From positions 1-34,409 of the forward strand of contig JAPKAI010000022.1 of assembly GCA_028825335.1 (NCBI GenBank): 34,409 nucleotides of DNA. The letters run 5' to 3'. The position numbers and the translations under genes were made by a program. This DNA is from Gammaproteobacteria bacterium (lineage in GTDB: Bacteria > Pseudomonadota > Gammaproteobacteria > Pseudomonadales > Pseudohongiellaceae). The notes beneath the pieces are model-generated. The model saw only the letters and a program-made list of their open reading frames with translations. It was not told the origin of the DNA and did no database searches. Below, piece by piece: positions 20,241 to 28,548 of the stretch (position 1 is the stretch's first letter; every line of letters begins with the position of its first letter).

Positions 20241-20437
20241 AATTTTCTTGTCAACTAAGATTAGTTGCATTCAACTATATCCCTCTACAAGAAATGTTTT
20301 GGTCAGTATGCTAGGGAAGTATACTTGATAAGTTTGGAGCTCCATGGGGAGTCAGCTGTGCGGAAGCGCCTAGCTAAAGTGAATGACTTAGAGCCAGACC
20401 GACACATTACAATCACAAGTTGTGAGAGGGAGCTAGC

Positions 20438-21430
20438 ATGACTTTTTTTACTCGAACGCTTAGCGCGCTGCTATTTGTAGTGTCGCCCCATGTCTTCGCT
20501 CAGGCCAACTTGGTTACTAACCTTCCTAAAACCGAATATGGCTATCCTGACCTTCAAGGATATTGGGAGAATCTCCATCAAACACCACTACAAAGACCCA
20601 GAGAGCTTGGAGACAAACAGGCATACTCTGAAGACGAAGCTTTTGCGTTGATTGAGCAAGCAAGTGCAGACCTTCGAAAGAGAAGTTTGCCCCTTGATCC
20701 AGATCGAGAGCCACCCCAAGGAGGTTTAGTTACTAACCAGGCAGACGATGACTTTGATGATTTTCCCATTGATATAGCGATGATTAACGGCGAATACCGC
20801 ACGTCTCTAATAATCGATCCGCCTAACGGCCGAATACCCCATGATATTGTTAACCGAGCACAGACGAATGAGTTTTACTTTTATCTCCAAGACAATAACT
20901 TGAGATTCGATGGGCCGGAAGCGGCCTACGGTGGTGAGCGTTGTCTTTTCCCCGGTCCACAATTGTCCATGATGTATCAGCGCGGCCTCTCTCCTTATAC
21001 TCAAATTGTGCAAACCAAAGACTACCTAATGATACTTGGGGAGTATCCGTATCATGCTCGGATCATACGGATTGAAGACGATCACCCGACGAATGGATTT
21101 GCCAAATGGATGGGGGATTCGGTGGGCCATTGGGAAAACGAGACTCTCGTAATTCATACAGAGAAGATGCGCAGAGAGCAGTCGTTTCCACCCATATTTT
21201 CTACGATACACACGCAGATCACTGAAAGGCTGTCACTTGGCGAAAACGATACCATTCTCTATGAGTACACGGTGACAGATCCGCAATTGTATTTGCAATC
21301 GTTTACCGCACAGATCCCTTTTACTCGTATGCAGAACGGGCAGGTAATTTATGAATATGCATGCCATGAAGGCAACTATTCTTTTGTGGGTTCGCTTTCG
21401 GGCGCGCGATGGGAAGATGCTCAAAACTAA
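20438..21430 (+). CDS. Uncharacterised secreted protein, PDLQG-type family
   Basis: A 330-residue protein with a signal peptide (about residues 1-22, ending VFAQA). I recognise the pattern of an uncharacterised exported family common in soil and marine bacteria but know no function. Its marks are YPDLQGYWEN near the start, RTSLIIDPPNGRIP, GERCLFPGPQ, YTQIVQTKDYLMILGEY, ARIIRI, WMGDSVGHWENETLVI, TERLSLGENDTILYEYTV, and a C-terminal IYEYACHEGNYSF. It has no membrane helix after the signal and no catalytic motif that I can name. It has its own GAGGGAG ribosome site and sits alone between recJ and the dsbD-type gene. Confidence 0.85.
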   Translation: MTFFTRTLSALLFVVSPHVFAQANLVTNLPKTEYGYPDLQGYWENLHQTPLQRPRELGDKQAYSEDEAFALIEQASADLRKRSLPLDPDREPPQGGLVTNQADDDFDDFPIDIAMINGEYRTSLIIDPPNGRIPHDIVNRAQTNEFYFYLQDNNLRFDGPEAAYGGERCLFPGPQLSMMYQRGLSPYTQIVQTKDYLMILGEYPYHARIIRIEDDHPTNGFAKWMGDSVGHWENETLVIHTEKMRREQSFPPIFSTIHTQITERLSLGENDTILYEYTVTDPQLYLQSFTAQIPFTRMQNGQVIYEYACHEGNYSFVGSLSGARWEDAQN

Positions 21431-21520
21431 ATTGATAATGATACAAATTAACAAGCAAGCCAAGTTGGATTCGTATAGAGGCATGCCATGTTTCAGAAAA
21501 TCGATAGTGAGAAACTGAGC

Positions 21521-21625
21521 ATGAGGAAGTTCAAATCGATGGGGCAAGCACAGCGGTTTTTGAGTGCCCATGCAGCTGTGTTCAATTTGTTCAATCTTGG
21601 GCGTCATTTGGTATCAGCAGAGAAC
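21521..21625 (+). mobile_element. Transposase C-terminal remnant (IS6-like)
   Basis: A short open frame (21488-21685) contains MRKFKSMGQAQRFLSAHAAV and FNLFNLGRHLVSAENYRYSR, which resembles the C-terminal end of IS6-like DDE transposases. The homology covers only about 35 residues, has no catalytic D-D-E and no terminal inverted repeats that I can find; the rest of the frame is unrelated. It is a dead scrap of a past insertion. Nothing else is visible in the 342-base gap 21431-21772. Confidence 0.6.
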
Positions 21626-21772
21626 TATCGATATTCCCGGCCGATAAACCTTTTAATAAAGTCGATCTGCACGGTCTTTAAATGACAGAACGGCTCGTAT
21701 TTGTTACCTTTTGGCACACAAACTACGATCCCGCTCGCGTATCATCTTTAGCATGATTTGATGGGAGTCAAA

Positions 21773-24691
21773 ATGCGCACTAAATTACATAACTTTCTGA
21801 TATTTTTAGGTTTTATTCTCGTGGCTGGCGGCGCTCAGGCACAGATGTATAAGACTGATCAGATCGAAGTTGAGCTGGTTTCGGAAACCCGCAATGTGGT
21901 TCCCGGCGAAACACTATGGCTCGCTATCCGCCTAGATCCTATCGAACACTGGCATACCTACTGGAAATTTGGCGGCGATAGCGGCGAAGCGACCGAGGCT
22001 AACGAGTGGCAATTACCAGCTGGCGCGAGCGTCGGTGACATAGTCTGGCCTATCCCCGAGTGGACTCCGTTCCCTGGCAGCGACCTCGTTACGTTTACCT
22101 ATGAGCGTGAAGTATTCCTGCCAATTCCTGTAACTGTTCCGGCAGACTACAGTGCTTCGAATTTCGAAATCCACACAAATGTCGACTACCAGGTCTGCTA
22201 CGAGATCTGCATACCCGGCTCAGCAGAGTTTGATTTGTCGTTACCGGTAGGCAGCACGGCGCAGATTGATGAGAAGTGGCGGCAGGGTTTTGCCGATTCA
22301 CGTGCTATGACTCCAGTGCTGGCCGATCAGCACAACCTGGAGGCCAACTTCAACAGCTTCGATGGCAAGTTCAATGTCATGGTTGAGGCAGAAGAAAACC
22401 TATTCGATGATGTCGATGAGATCTGGTTCTTCCCAGAGCAGCGACGGATCATGAAGTACGCTCCAGTGCGTAAGGTTATGAAAGACGGCAACCGCCTGCA
22501 GATTTCTACAGAGCAGCATCGTCGCTTCGATACAGACCTTGCGGAGCTTACTGGGCTTCTCGCTTACATCGACGATGATGGGCGGTGGCACGGTTATGAC
22601 ATCAAGCCTCAATCAGCGAACGTGGCCTGGGACCATAGCATCGAAGTAGAACTCCTCTCGGAGACCACAAACATAGTACCAGGAGAGACAACGTGGCTAG
22701 GCTTGCGACTGCAGCCGTCCGAGCACTGGCATACCTACTGGAAGATGGGTGGCGATAGTGGCGAACCTACTAGCGCTAACGAATGGACGGCACCGGAAGG
22801 AACGAATATCGGCGAACTGCTGTGGCCAGCGCCCCATTGGCTTCCGTTTTACGACACCGACCTGGTTAACTTCGCCTACGAGCAAGAAGTATTGCACCCC
22901 ATCGCCGTGACTATTCCAGCGGACTACGAAGGGGATACGGTCGAGCTATCAACTTTGGCTTTCTGGAACGTCTGCGAGCAGATCTGTATTCCTGGAGAGC
23001 AGCGGCTGAGTATTACGCTGCCAGTTGCGCAATCTCTTGAGTTAGACGCTGGCAATGCGCAGATCTTTGCGACTGCCAGAGAACAACTCCCAATAACTGA
23101 TCACGACATCAAATCGATCATCGCCGTTGCCGGTGAGCGAGTGAGTCTCGGATTCGAAGCGCCAGATGCAATTTTTTCTGACTACACTGATGCGTTCTTT
23201 TTCCCCGAGCAGCGCCGCATAGTCAAACCCGGCCCGCTTCGAGATGTGAGCATTGCGGGAAACCTGCTGCAGATAACCCACCAACAGCCAAGACGCATGT
23301 TGGAAGACCTCACTGCGGTTTACGGAGTTCTTGTTCTAGAAAATGAACAAGGAGAACGCACTGCTTATGATTTCCAGAATCCAGCGGCCGATGCGAACCT
23401 AACGACTATCGTACCTCTTGCCGCTGCGAATAATTCAGGCAGTGACGATGGCGGCGGACTACTGCTGTATATGTTATTCGCACTAATGGGCGGTTTTATA
23501 CTGAATCTAATGCCCTGCGTTTTTCCAGTTCTATCGATGAAGGCACTTAGCTTCGCTAAAAATGCTGGCGAATCCGTGCATAAACAACGCATGGATGGCC
23601 TCGCTTATACCGTTGGCGTGATTGCAGCCTTCGTAGCCCTAGCAACAGTTCTCATCGTGCTACGCGCGGGTGGCGAACGCATTGGTTGGGCGTTCCAGTT
23701 TCAACAGCCTTGGTTTCTCGCATTTATTGTGTATGTGTTCTTCATGATGGCGCTTAGCCTTTCTGGTGTATTTGAGATCGGTACGGGCCTCATGGGCGCC
23801 GGTGGCAGTCTAGCGCAGAAGAAGGGCTACAAGGGTTCGTTCTTCACAGGTGTGCTAGCAACGACTGTGGCGACGCCTTGCACCGCGCCGTTTATGGGTC
23901 CGGCGCTCGGCTTCGCACTAACCCAGTCTTGGGTGGTTGCGATGATGGTATTTGTATCGTTAGGTCTAGGCATGGCACTACCAATTCTTGTACTTTCCTA
24001 TATGCCGTCCCTGACGAAGTACATGCCGAAGCCAGGCGTATGGATGGAAACGTTCAAGCAGTTCATGGCATTCCCTCTGTATCTCTCAGCCCTGTTCTTC
24101 CTCTGGGTGCTGGGTAATCAGGTAGGCGTCATGGGAATGTCACTGGTGCTTGGTGTGTGTATCTTGCTCGCCTTCGCAGCCTGGATGTATCAGCGCCGCT
24201 TTTCTATGGGCCCGATACTGCGTACGGTTAACTATGCAGCGGGCGCTACGGCGCTAATAGCCGCCATCTATCTGATGCAGACGCCTTTCCTGCAGACAGT
24301 CTCAATGGTACAAACAGCGAGTGTGGATGCGGATGGCAACTCTACGCAGAACTACGAAGTCTTCAGCACTGCCCGTCTAGATGAAATACAGGCCGAGGGT
24401 CGTCCTGTGTTCGTCAATATGACAGCCGCATGGTGCATTACTTGTCTCGCCAACGAGCAGACTACCCTCAGCACCGAGCGCGTCGAGCAGGCACTGCTAG
24501 ACAATGACATCACCTACATGAAGGGCGACTGGACGAACGAGGATCCGGAGATCACCGCGGTTCTTGAGCGTTTTAATCGTCCTTCAGTGCCGCTGTATGT
24601 CCTTTATCCAGGAGACAGCAGCAAGGAACCGATCATTCTTCCGCAGATTCTTACGCCGGGTATGGTCGCTGACATCTTTGCAAGCATTTAG
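21773..24691 (+). CDS. DsbD/ScsB-family thiol:disulfide reductase with doubled N-terminal domain
   Basis: A 972-residue inner-membrane protein that should pass electrons from cytoplasmic thioredoxin to periplasmic partners such as DsbC. It has a signal peptide (about 1-25, ending GAQAQ). A periplasmic DsbD-N-like module of about 270 residues occurs twice, near residues 30-280 and 288-545. Each copy has EHWHTYWK-GGDSGE, a Cys-x3-Cys pair (VCYEICIPG and VCEQICIPG) and a FFPEQRRI segment. A multi-helix membrane domain follows (about 560-820; NLMPCVFPVLSMKAL, TVATPCTAPFMGPALG), then a thioredoxin-like domain with AAWCITCLANEQ near 883. The ATG at 21773 is preferred for its GGGAG site and signal peptide over TTG/ATG starts 5 and 4 codons upstream. 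Relatives usually have one N-terminal block, so the protein is about 250 residues longer than expected. Confidence 0.92.
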   Translation: MRTKLHNFLIFLGFILVAGGAQAQMYKTDQIEVELVSETRNVVPGETLWLAIRLDPIEHWHTYWKFGGDSGEATEANEWQLPAGASVGDIVWPIPEWTPFPGSDLVTFTYEREVFLPIPVTVPADYSASNFEIHTNVDYQVCYEICIPGSAEFDLSLPVGSTAQIDEKWRQGFADSRAMTPVLADQHNLEANFNSFDGKFNVMVEAEENLFDDVDEIWFFPEQRRIMKYAPVRKVMKDGNRLQISTEQHRRFDTDLAELTGLLAYIDDDGRWHGYDIKPQSANVAWDHSIEVELLSETTNIVPGETTWLGLRLQPSEHWHTYWKMGGDSGEPTSANEWTAPEGTNIGELLWPAPHWLPFYDTDLVNFAYEQEVLHPIAVTIPADYEGDTVELSTLAFWNVCEQICIPGEQRLSITLPVAQSLELDAGNAQIFATAREQLPITDHDIKSIIAVAGERVSLGFEAPDAIFSDYTDAFFFPEQRRIVKPGPLRDVSIAGNLLQITHQQPRRMLEDLTAVYGVLVLENEQGERTAYDFQNPAADANLTTIVPLAAANNSGSDDGGGLLLYMLFALMGGFILNLMPCVFPVLSMKALSFAKNAGESVHKQRMDGLAYTVGVIAAFVALATVLIVLRAGGERIGWAFQFQQPWFLAFIVYVFFMMALSLSGVFEIGTGLMGAGGSLAQKKGYKGSFFTGVLATTVATPCTAPFMGPALGFALTQSWVVAMMVFVSLGLGMALPILVLSYMPSLTKYMPKPGVWMETFKQFMAFPLYLSALFFLWVLGNQVGVMGMSLVLGVCILLAFAAWMYQRRFSMGPILRTVNYAAGATALIAAIYLMQTPFLQTVSMVQTASVDADGNSTQNYEVFSTARLDEIQAEGRPVFVNMTAAWCITCLANEQTTLSTERVEQALLDNDITYMKGDWTNEDPEITAVLERFNRPSVPLYVLYPGDSSKEPIILPQILTPGMVADIFASI

Positions 24692-24812
24692 GGAGACTCC
24701 CTAGTTAGTTAATTCGGTACGTTTCGTAAGGCATGCATCGCTCACTTGATTCAATTTCAAATTGAGTGATAATCGCCTTATTGATTTCTCCCTCTAGCCC
24801 AACACACCTGCT

Positions 24813-25847
24813 ATGCGAATTTCGCTGCGTTTACTAATTGCTCTAAGCCTGTCAATGATCTCGAATTTCGCGGTTGCCGCAGAGGAAATTGACGCGGCCA
24901 GCAAATACTCGGCGGCACACGCTGCTGCCAATAAACTAGCGCGGTTGCATAGCCTGCTCATCAGTCAGGGCGACGATCTAGTCTTCGAGCAGTATTACAA
25001 CTCACGAGACCCATCGCGCCCAGCAAACATGAAGTCGGCCTCCAAGAGCGTTATCTCGGCGTTGGTAGGAATTGCTATCGACAGGGGAATCATCGATTCA
25101 GTAGATGTGAAAGTGGCGGAGTATTTTCCAGAACTAATCGCCGGGAGTGATGACGCCCGGAAGCAGCAGATCACAATAGAGAATCTGCTCACGATGCAAT
25201 CGGGCCTGGAGACGACGAGCAATAGAAACTATGGCAAGTGGGTTCTCAGTGATAATTGGGTAGAGTTCGCTCTCAATCAGCCGCTGGTGGCGGAGCCTGG
25301 AACTCGAATGCTCTATAGCACGGGTAGTACCCATCTCTTGTCGGCTATTGTCACCCAAGCCAGTGGTATGAGTACTAAACAGTTCGCGCAAGAAAACCTA
25401 AGTGCTCGACTCGGTTTCTCCATGTCCTATTGGTCGCAGGATCCGCAAGGAATCTATTTCGGCGGCAACGATATGGAGATGACACCACGGCAGATGCTGG
25501 AATTTGGCCGCTTGTATTTAAATGAAGGGATCAAAGATAACGAACAGGTAATCTCCAAGGCGTGGGTAGAGGAATCCCACAAACCACGCGCAAGATCGCC
25601 GCGAGGGCAGGGCCGTTTTTACGGTTACGGTTGGTGGCTGAGAGATCTCGCCGGCATGCAGATCCCTGTTGCCTGGGGCTATGGTGGGCAGCTCATCTTC
25701 GTGGTGAAGGAATTAGACCTGGTCGTCGTTGCTACATCGGAAAGTACGCCAGGCCCGGCTAGGAGAGGGCACCTAGGCAGCCTCTATGAACTAGTCGAAG
25801 AACATGTGCTGTTGCCTGCTAGAGTCCAACAGCTAGACAGGCTCTAA
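24813..25847 (+). CDS. Secreted serine hydrolase, beta-lactamase family (second)
   Basis: A 344-residue exported protein of the serine beta-lactamase-like fold. It has a signal peptide (about 1-23, ending AVAA), then the nucleophile motif SASK in MKSASKSVISALVG, the LLTMQSGLE block, MLYSTGSTHLLSAI with the second-motif Tyr-Ser, and a C-terminal YGYGWWLRD and WGYGGQ segment. It belongs to the same superfamily as the gene at 265-1521, but the sequences are not close, so they are not a duplicate pair. Substrate unknown; esterase, peptidase or amidase are all possible. Confidence 0.87.
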   Translation: MRISLRLLIALSLSMISNFAVAAEEIDAASKYSAAHAAANKLARLHSLLISQGDDLVFEQYYNSRDPSRPANMKSASKSVISALVGIAIDRGIIDSVDVKVAEYFPELIAGSDDARKQQITIENLLTMQSGLETTSNRNYGKWVLSDNWVEFALNQPLVAEPGTRMLYSTGSTHLLSAIVTQASGMSTKQFAQENLSARLGFSMSYWSQDPQGIYFGGNDMEMTPRQMLEFGRLYLNEGIKDNEQVISKAWVEESHKPRARSPRGQGRFYGYGWWLRDLAGMQIPVAWGYGGQLIFVVKELDLVVVATSESTPGPARRGHLGSLYELVEEHVLLPARVQQLDRL

Positions 25848-25931
25848 GCACGCTCTTCCCGGCGATCGAATACACGTAAAATCTAACTGCAGCAACACGC
25901 AGTTATTAGCTCTCTAGAAGGAAAATACTCA

Positions 25932-26717
25932 GTGAAAATCAACGTGTATCAGGTTGATGCTTTTGCCAATAAACCCTTTGAAGGCAATCCGGCAGCTATC
26001 TGCCCGCTAGAGGAGTGGCTACCCGAGCAGGCTATGCAGGCGCTGGCTGCCGAAAATAACTTATCGGAAACGGCATTCTTTGTTCCTGATGGCGATGGTT
26101 TTGCACTGCGTTGGTTTACGCCAGCAATCGAAGTAGATCTGTGCGGTCACGCGACTCTCGCCGCAGCCTACGTCCTGTTCGAAGAATTAGACTATCAATC
26201 AGAAGAGATTCGTTTTAGCACGAAGTCTGGAACACTGAGTGTGGTGCGTAATGGTGATTCCCTTAGAATGGATTTTCCTGCGCAGCAACCACTTCCTTTC
26301 GAGTTGCCGGTGCAGTTGGTTGAGGCGTTTGCGACGACTCCGGAAGACTGCTTGAAGTTTGACGACATTATTGCTGTTTTTTCATCGGAGGAAATGGTGC
26401 GAAACGCCGATCCCAATATGTCGCTATTGGCACAGCTGGACTGCCGGGGAATCATCATCACTGCCGAGTCTGCGGAGTATGATTTCATCGCAAGGTGGTT
26501 CGGTCCCAGAACGGGAATAAAAGAAGATCCTGTTACTGGCTCCGCGTTTACGCAGCTTGTGCCTTACTGGGCGAGTCGCCTTGGCAAAACTGAATTCCGA
26601 GTGAAGCAAGTTTCCCAGCGCGGCGGTGAGTTGACTTGTGAGCTAGTGGGAAATCGAGTATTGATCTCTGGCAGGGCAGTTCTGTTCATGCGCGGCGTTA
26701 TCGAAATAGAATTTTAG
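25932..26717 (+). CDS. PhzF-family isomerase/epimerase-like protein
   Basis: A 261-residue protein of the PhzF/DapF-like fold. The family start VYQVDAFANKPFEGNPAAIC, the catalytic-type glutamate in NNLSETAFF (Glu46), LRWFTPAIEVDLCGHATLA, and the C-terminal RWFGPRTGIKEDPVTGSAF are all visible. Members are predicted isomerases whose substrates are mostly unknown; without other phenazine genes nearby there is no reason to call it phenazine synthesis. The start is GTG after an AGAAGGAAAA site. It ends 27 bases from the convergent FHA gene. Confidence 0.92.
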   Translation: MKINVYQVDAFANKPFEGNPAAICPLEEWLPEQAMQALAAENNLSETAFFVPDGDGFALRWFTPAIEVDLCGHATLAAAYVLFEELDYQSEEIRFSTKSGTLSVVRNGDSLRMDFPAQQPLPFELPVQLVEAFATTPEDCLKFDDIIAVFSSEEMVRNADPNMSLLAQLDCRGIIITAESAEYDFIARWFGPRTGIKEDPVTGSAFTQLVPYWASRLGKTEFRVKQVSQRGGELTCELVGNRVLISGRAVLFMRGVIEIEF

Positions 26718-26744
26718 TTGATTCGATAGGGCATGACTACCTCG

Positions 26745-26999
26745 CTAGAGCGCGGGGTAGTATTCGATTTTTAGTTTGTTCATTTCGATCACATCGCCAT
26801 TCTTAAGTGGCAGATTTGTAATCTGCCGTCCATATACATACGCGCCGTTAGTACTGTCTAAGTCTTCTAAAAAAGAATTGTCAAAAATGGTGAGAAGTTT
26901 TGCGTGGTGACCACTGACGGCAAGGTTGTCGATGCGAATGTCATTATCATCCTTGGGGCCGATAGTCATAATCTCTTTATCGAGAACGAAATCGTCCAA
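26745..26999 (-). CDS. FHA-domain protein, 5' end probably decayed
   Basis: An 84-residue frame gives a forkhead-associated domain, the phosphothreonine-binding module: FVLDKEIMTIGPKDDNDIRI, NLAVSGHHAKL, FLEDLDSTNGAYVYG, LKNGDVIEM. Two oddities are seen. The usual Gly-Arg after TIG is Gly-Pro here, so a key phosphate-contacting arginine is missing. And no ATG exists: the frame can start only at TTG (26999). Upstream the family's first residues are still readable in the same frame (PDKL, then FSFNSNRLDDF), but the start position is ATA (27038) and a TAA interrupts at 27021-27023. I infer that the gene is inactivated or makes a shortened protein. It is the last gene of a kinase-phosphatase-FHA cassette. 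Confidence 0.7.
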   Translation of the reverse strand: MDDFVLDKEIMTIGPKDDNDIRIDNLAVSGHHAKLLTIFDNSFLEDLDSTNGAYVYGRQITNLPLKNGDVIEMNKLKIEYYPAL

Positions 27000-27071
27000 T
27001 CGATTTGAGTTAAAACTGAATTATAATTTGTCTGGTATGATGATTCTTGTATTCTTGCGTTCACTCTTCTG

Positions 27072-27830
27072 TTAGGTCTGCATAAGAATGACAGAAATAT
27101 TGTCTTTGCCGCCATTCTGGTTTGCTAGTGCAATCAACTTCTTAGCGGCCAAATCTAGGTCGGCAATGTTCTCATTGATCGTTTCAGCTATCTGCCAATC
27201 AGAAACCATATCGGTCAAACCATCGGAACAAAGCAGCAATAGATCGTAGGGCAACAGCGGTACTTCTGCTGTGTCTACATCAACGTCTGACTTCGTTCCC
27301 ATTGATCTGGTGACTACGTGCCTGACGTTTGCTCCGCGCGCTTCTCTCTCGGTATAGAAGCCGCGATCGATTAGATCTTGAATCAAGCTGTGATCCTTGG
27401 TTAGGCGTTTCACTTCTCGGTTGCGGTAGAGATAGAGCCTAGAGTCGCCTACATGGCCTACGTAGATCTGAGACCCAACGACCAGTGTGGCAACTATTGT
27501 CGTGCCCATGCCCATATAGGCTTCTTCCTCTTGCTGGGCGCGGAATATCTCTGTATTGCTTGAAGAAATTGTATTGGAGATAAATTCCAATAACTGAGAA
27601 CCAGTTATCGATACAGAAGTTTCCTGCAAAACGAGTTTTTGCAGCTTGTCTAGCACAAATTTGACGGTCATATGGGCTGCGACCTCTCCGGCCTTGTGCC
27701 CGCCCATGCCATCGGCGAGAACCGCTATGCCAAGCCCCTGGTCGAAGCCGATATGATCCTGGTTATAATCTCGGCGCCTTCCCGTATCTGTATATCCAGC
27801 AATTTTGAGTCGTGTCTGTGCCTCGGGCAT
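27072..27830 (-). CDS. PP2C-family Ser/Thr protein phosphatase (Stp type)
   Basis: A 252-residue metal-dependent phosphatase that removes phosphate from Ser/Thr of proteins. Its motifs are intact: RRDYNQDHIGF, VLADGMGGHKAGEVAA, MGTTIVATLV, YVGHVGDSRLYLYR, LTKDHSL, VVTRSMGT, LLLCSDGLTDM and GGKDNISVIL. The ATG at 27828-27830 overlaps the stop of the upstream frame by one base (TGATG), so it depends on translational coupling to that frame; a TTG one codon earlier is an alternative. The upstream frame is the tail of a dead Ser/Thr kinase, so this phosphatase has lost its cognate kinase at this locus. It may act on substrates of other kinases or be on the way to loss. Confidence 0.92.
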   Translation of the reverse strand: MPEAQTRLKIAGYTDTGRRRDYNQDHIGFDQGLGIAVLADGMGGHKAGEVAAHMTVKFVLDKLQKLVLQETSVSITGSQLLEFISNTISSSNTEIFRAQQEEEAYMGMGTTIVATLVVGSQIYVGHVGDSRLYLYRNREVKRLTKDHSLIQDLIDRGFYTEREARGANVRHVVTRSMGTKSDVDVDTAEVPLLPYDLLLLCSDGLTDMVSDWQIAETINENIADLDLAAKKLIALANQNGGKDNISVILMQT

Positions 27831-28039
27831 CAATTTGTCCTGAGTTCTGCAATCCGGTTAATCAGCATATTGTAAGCTTTTGGTAGGCTCTGGTTGATCT
27901 TTTCCTGCCCATCAAAAAGAGTGAGATATTGTACAAAAATCAGTAACAACAGTCCGAATAAAAACCCAATTCGGGCACTTATCGGTGATTTATACTGCTT
28001 TTCAGATGCTGAAGGCGTAGCTTTTTGCGTGTCGGCCAT
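27830..28039 (-). CDS. Small membrane protein, remnant tail of the kinase
   Basis: A 69-residue open frame has one strong membrane helix (about residues 23-42, GFLFGLLLLIFVQYLTLFDG) after a polar N-terminus. It is in frame with the C-terminal kinase remnant upstream, so I read it as the membrane anchor and short periplasmic tail of the former transmembrane kinase. It is open to its end and its stop overlaps the start of the PP2C gene (TGATG), so it may persist because it delivers ribosomes to that gene. It could also be annotated simply as a hypothetical protein. Confidence 0.5.
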   Translation of the reverse strand: MADTQKATPSASEKQYKSPISARIGFLFGLLLLIFVQYLTLFDGQEKINQSLPKAYNMLINRIAELRTN

Positions 28040-28427
28040 ACGTCCTTTTCTATTCCGGCCATTTCGTTTACGCGAAGGGCCTTCGTCCGAGAAGGTTTTG
28101 TGATGCTTGTCCTGGATATGTTGTCAAAATAACTCGACAGCTCTCTGTAAATTGTCGCCTTCTCGATTCTCTGGAATAGTCGATATCATGTTCGCGATGA
28201 GCTATTGGGTGTCATCAGGGAGCTTAGTAAATGATTTTCTAACGACAAAGCCGGTGTCTCTCCTCTTTATCGCGGCTCAGGTCATTTATTAAGAGTTTGA
28301 TTGTTACCGGCCTCTGGAGGGGCTCTTTAATGCCTCTATAGACATATGCCATAACGCCTTCGCCGATTTTCAGTAGCTTTGAATACCCATCTAATCACAC
28401 CAGTTTCCCTACTTTTTCTGACTACAT
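27830..28427 (-). pseudogene. Ser/Thr protein kinase pseudogene with internal deletion
   Basis: The minus strand starts with ATG at 28425-28427. It encodes a kinase N-lobe, LDGYSKLLKIGEGVMAYVYR with RPVTIKLL (glycine loop and invariant lysine), followed after a frameshift near 28245 by ENHLLSSLMTPN. It then jumps near 28200 to the end of a kinase C-lobe, LIANMISTIPENREGDNLQR. The catalytic HRD and DFG region is missing; I estimate about 200 residues were deleted. Stops lie at 28422-28424 (TAG), 28395-28397 (TGA) and 28124-28126 (TGA). The frame then runs through a basic linker into the membrane segment and ends at 27830. The kinase family is clear from the glycine-loop and AIK-type motifs; inactivation is seen directly. 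Nothing coding is visible between 28428 and the AI-2E gene at 28549. Confidence 0.82.
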
Positions 28428-28548
28428 GCACTTGATTGCTGTGTGATCTCTAGCCTAATGAGGGTGGGGTCATAAAAATGTGATATTCTTCGCAAAATCA
28501 CGGTGTTAGAAAGCCAGTCCGAGACCGCGTGCAAGGAATCTACTTCAG

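Noticed and set aside
21233-21607. 124-codon minus-strand open frame
   Set aside because: It overlaps the 3' end of the secreted-protein gene and the transposase scrap on the other strand; the translation shows no family features and no ribosome site.
28107-28292. 61-codon plus-strand frame upstream of the AI-2E gene
   Set aside because: It is antisense to the kinase pseudogene and has no features of its own.
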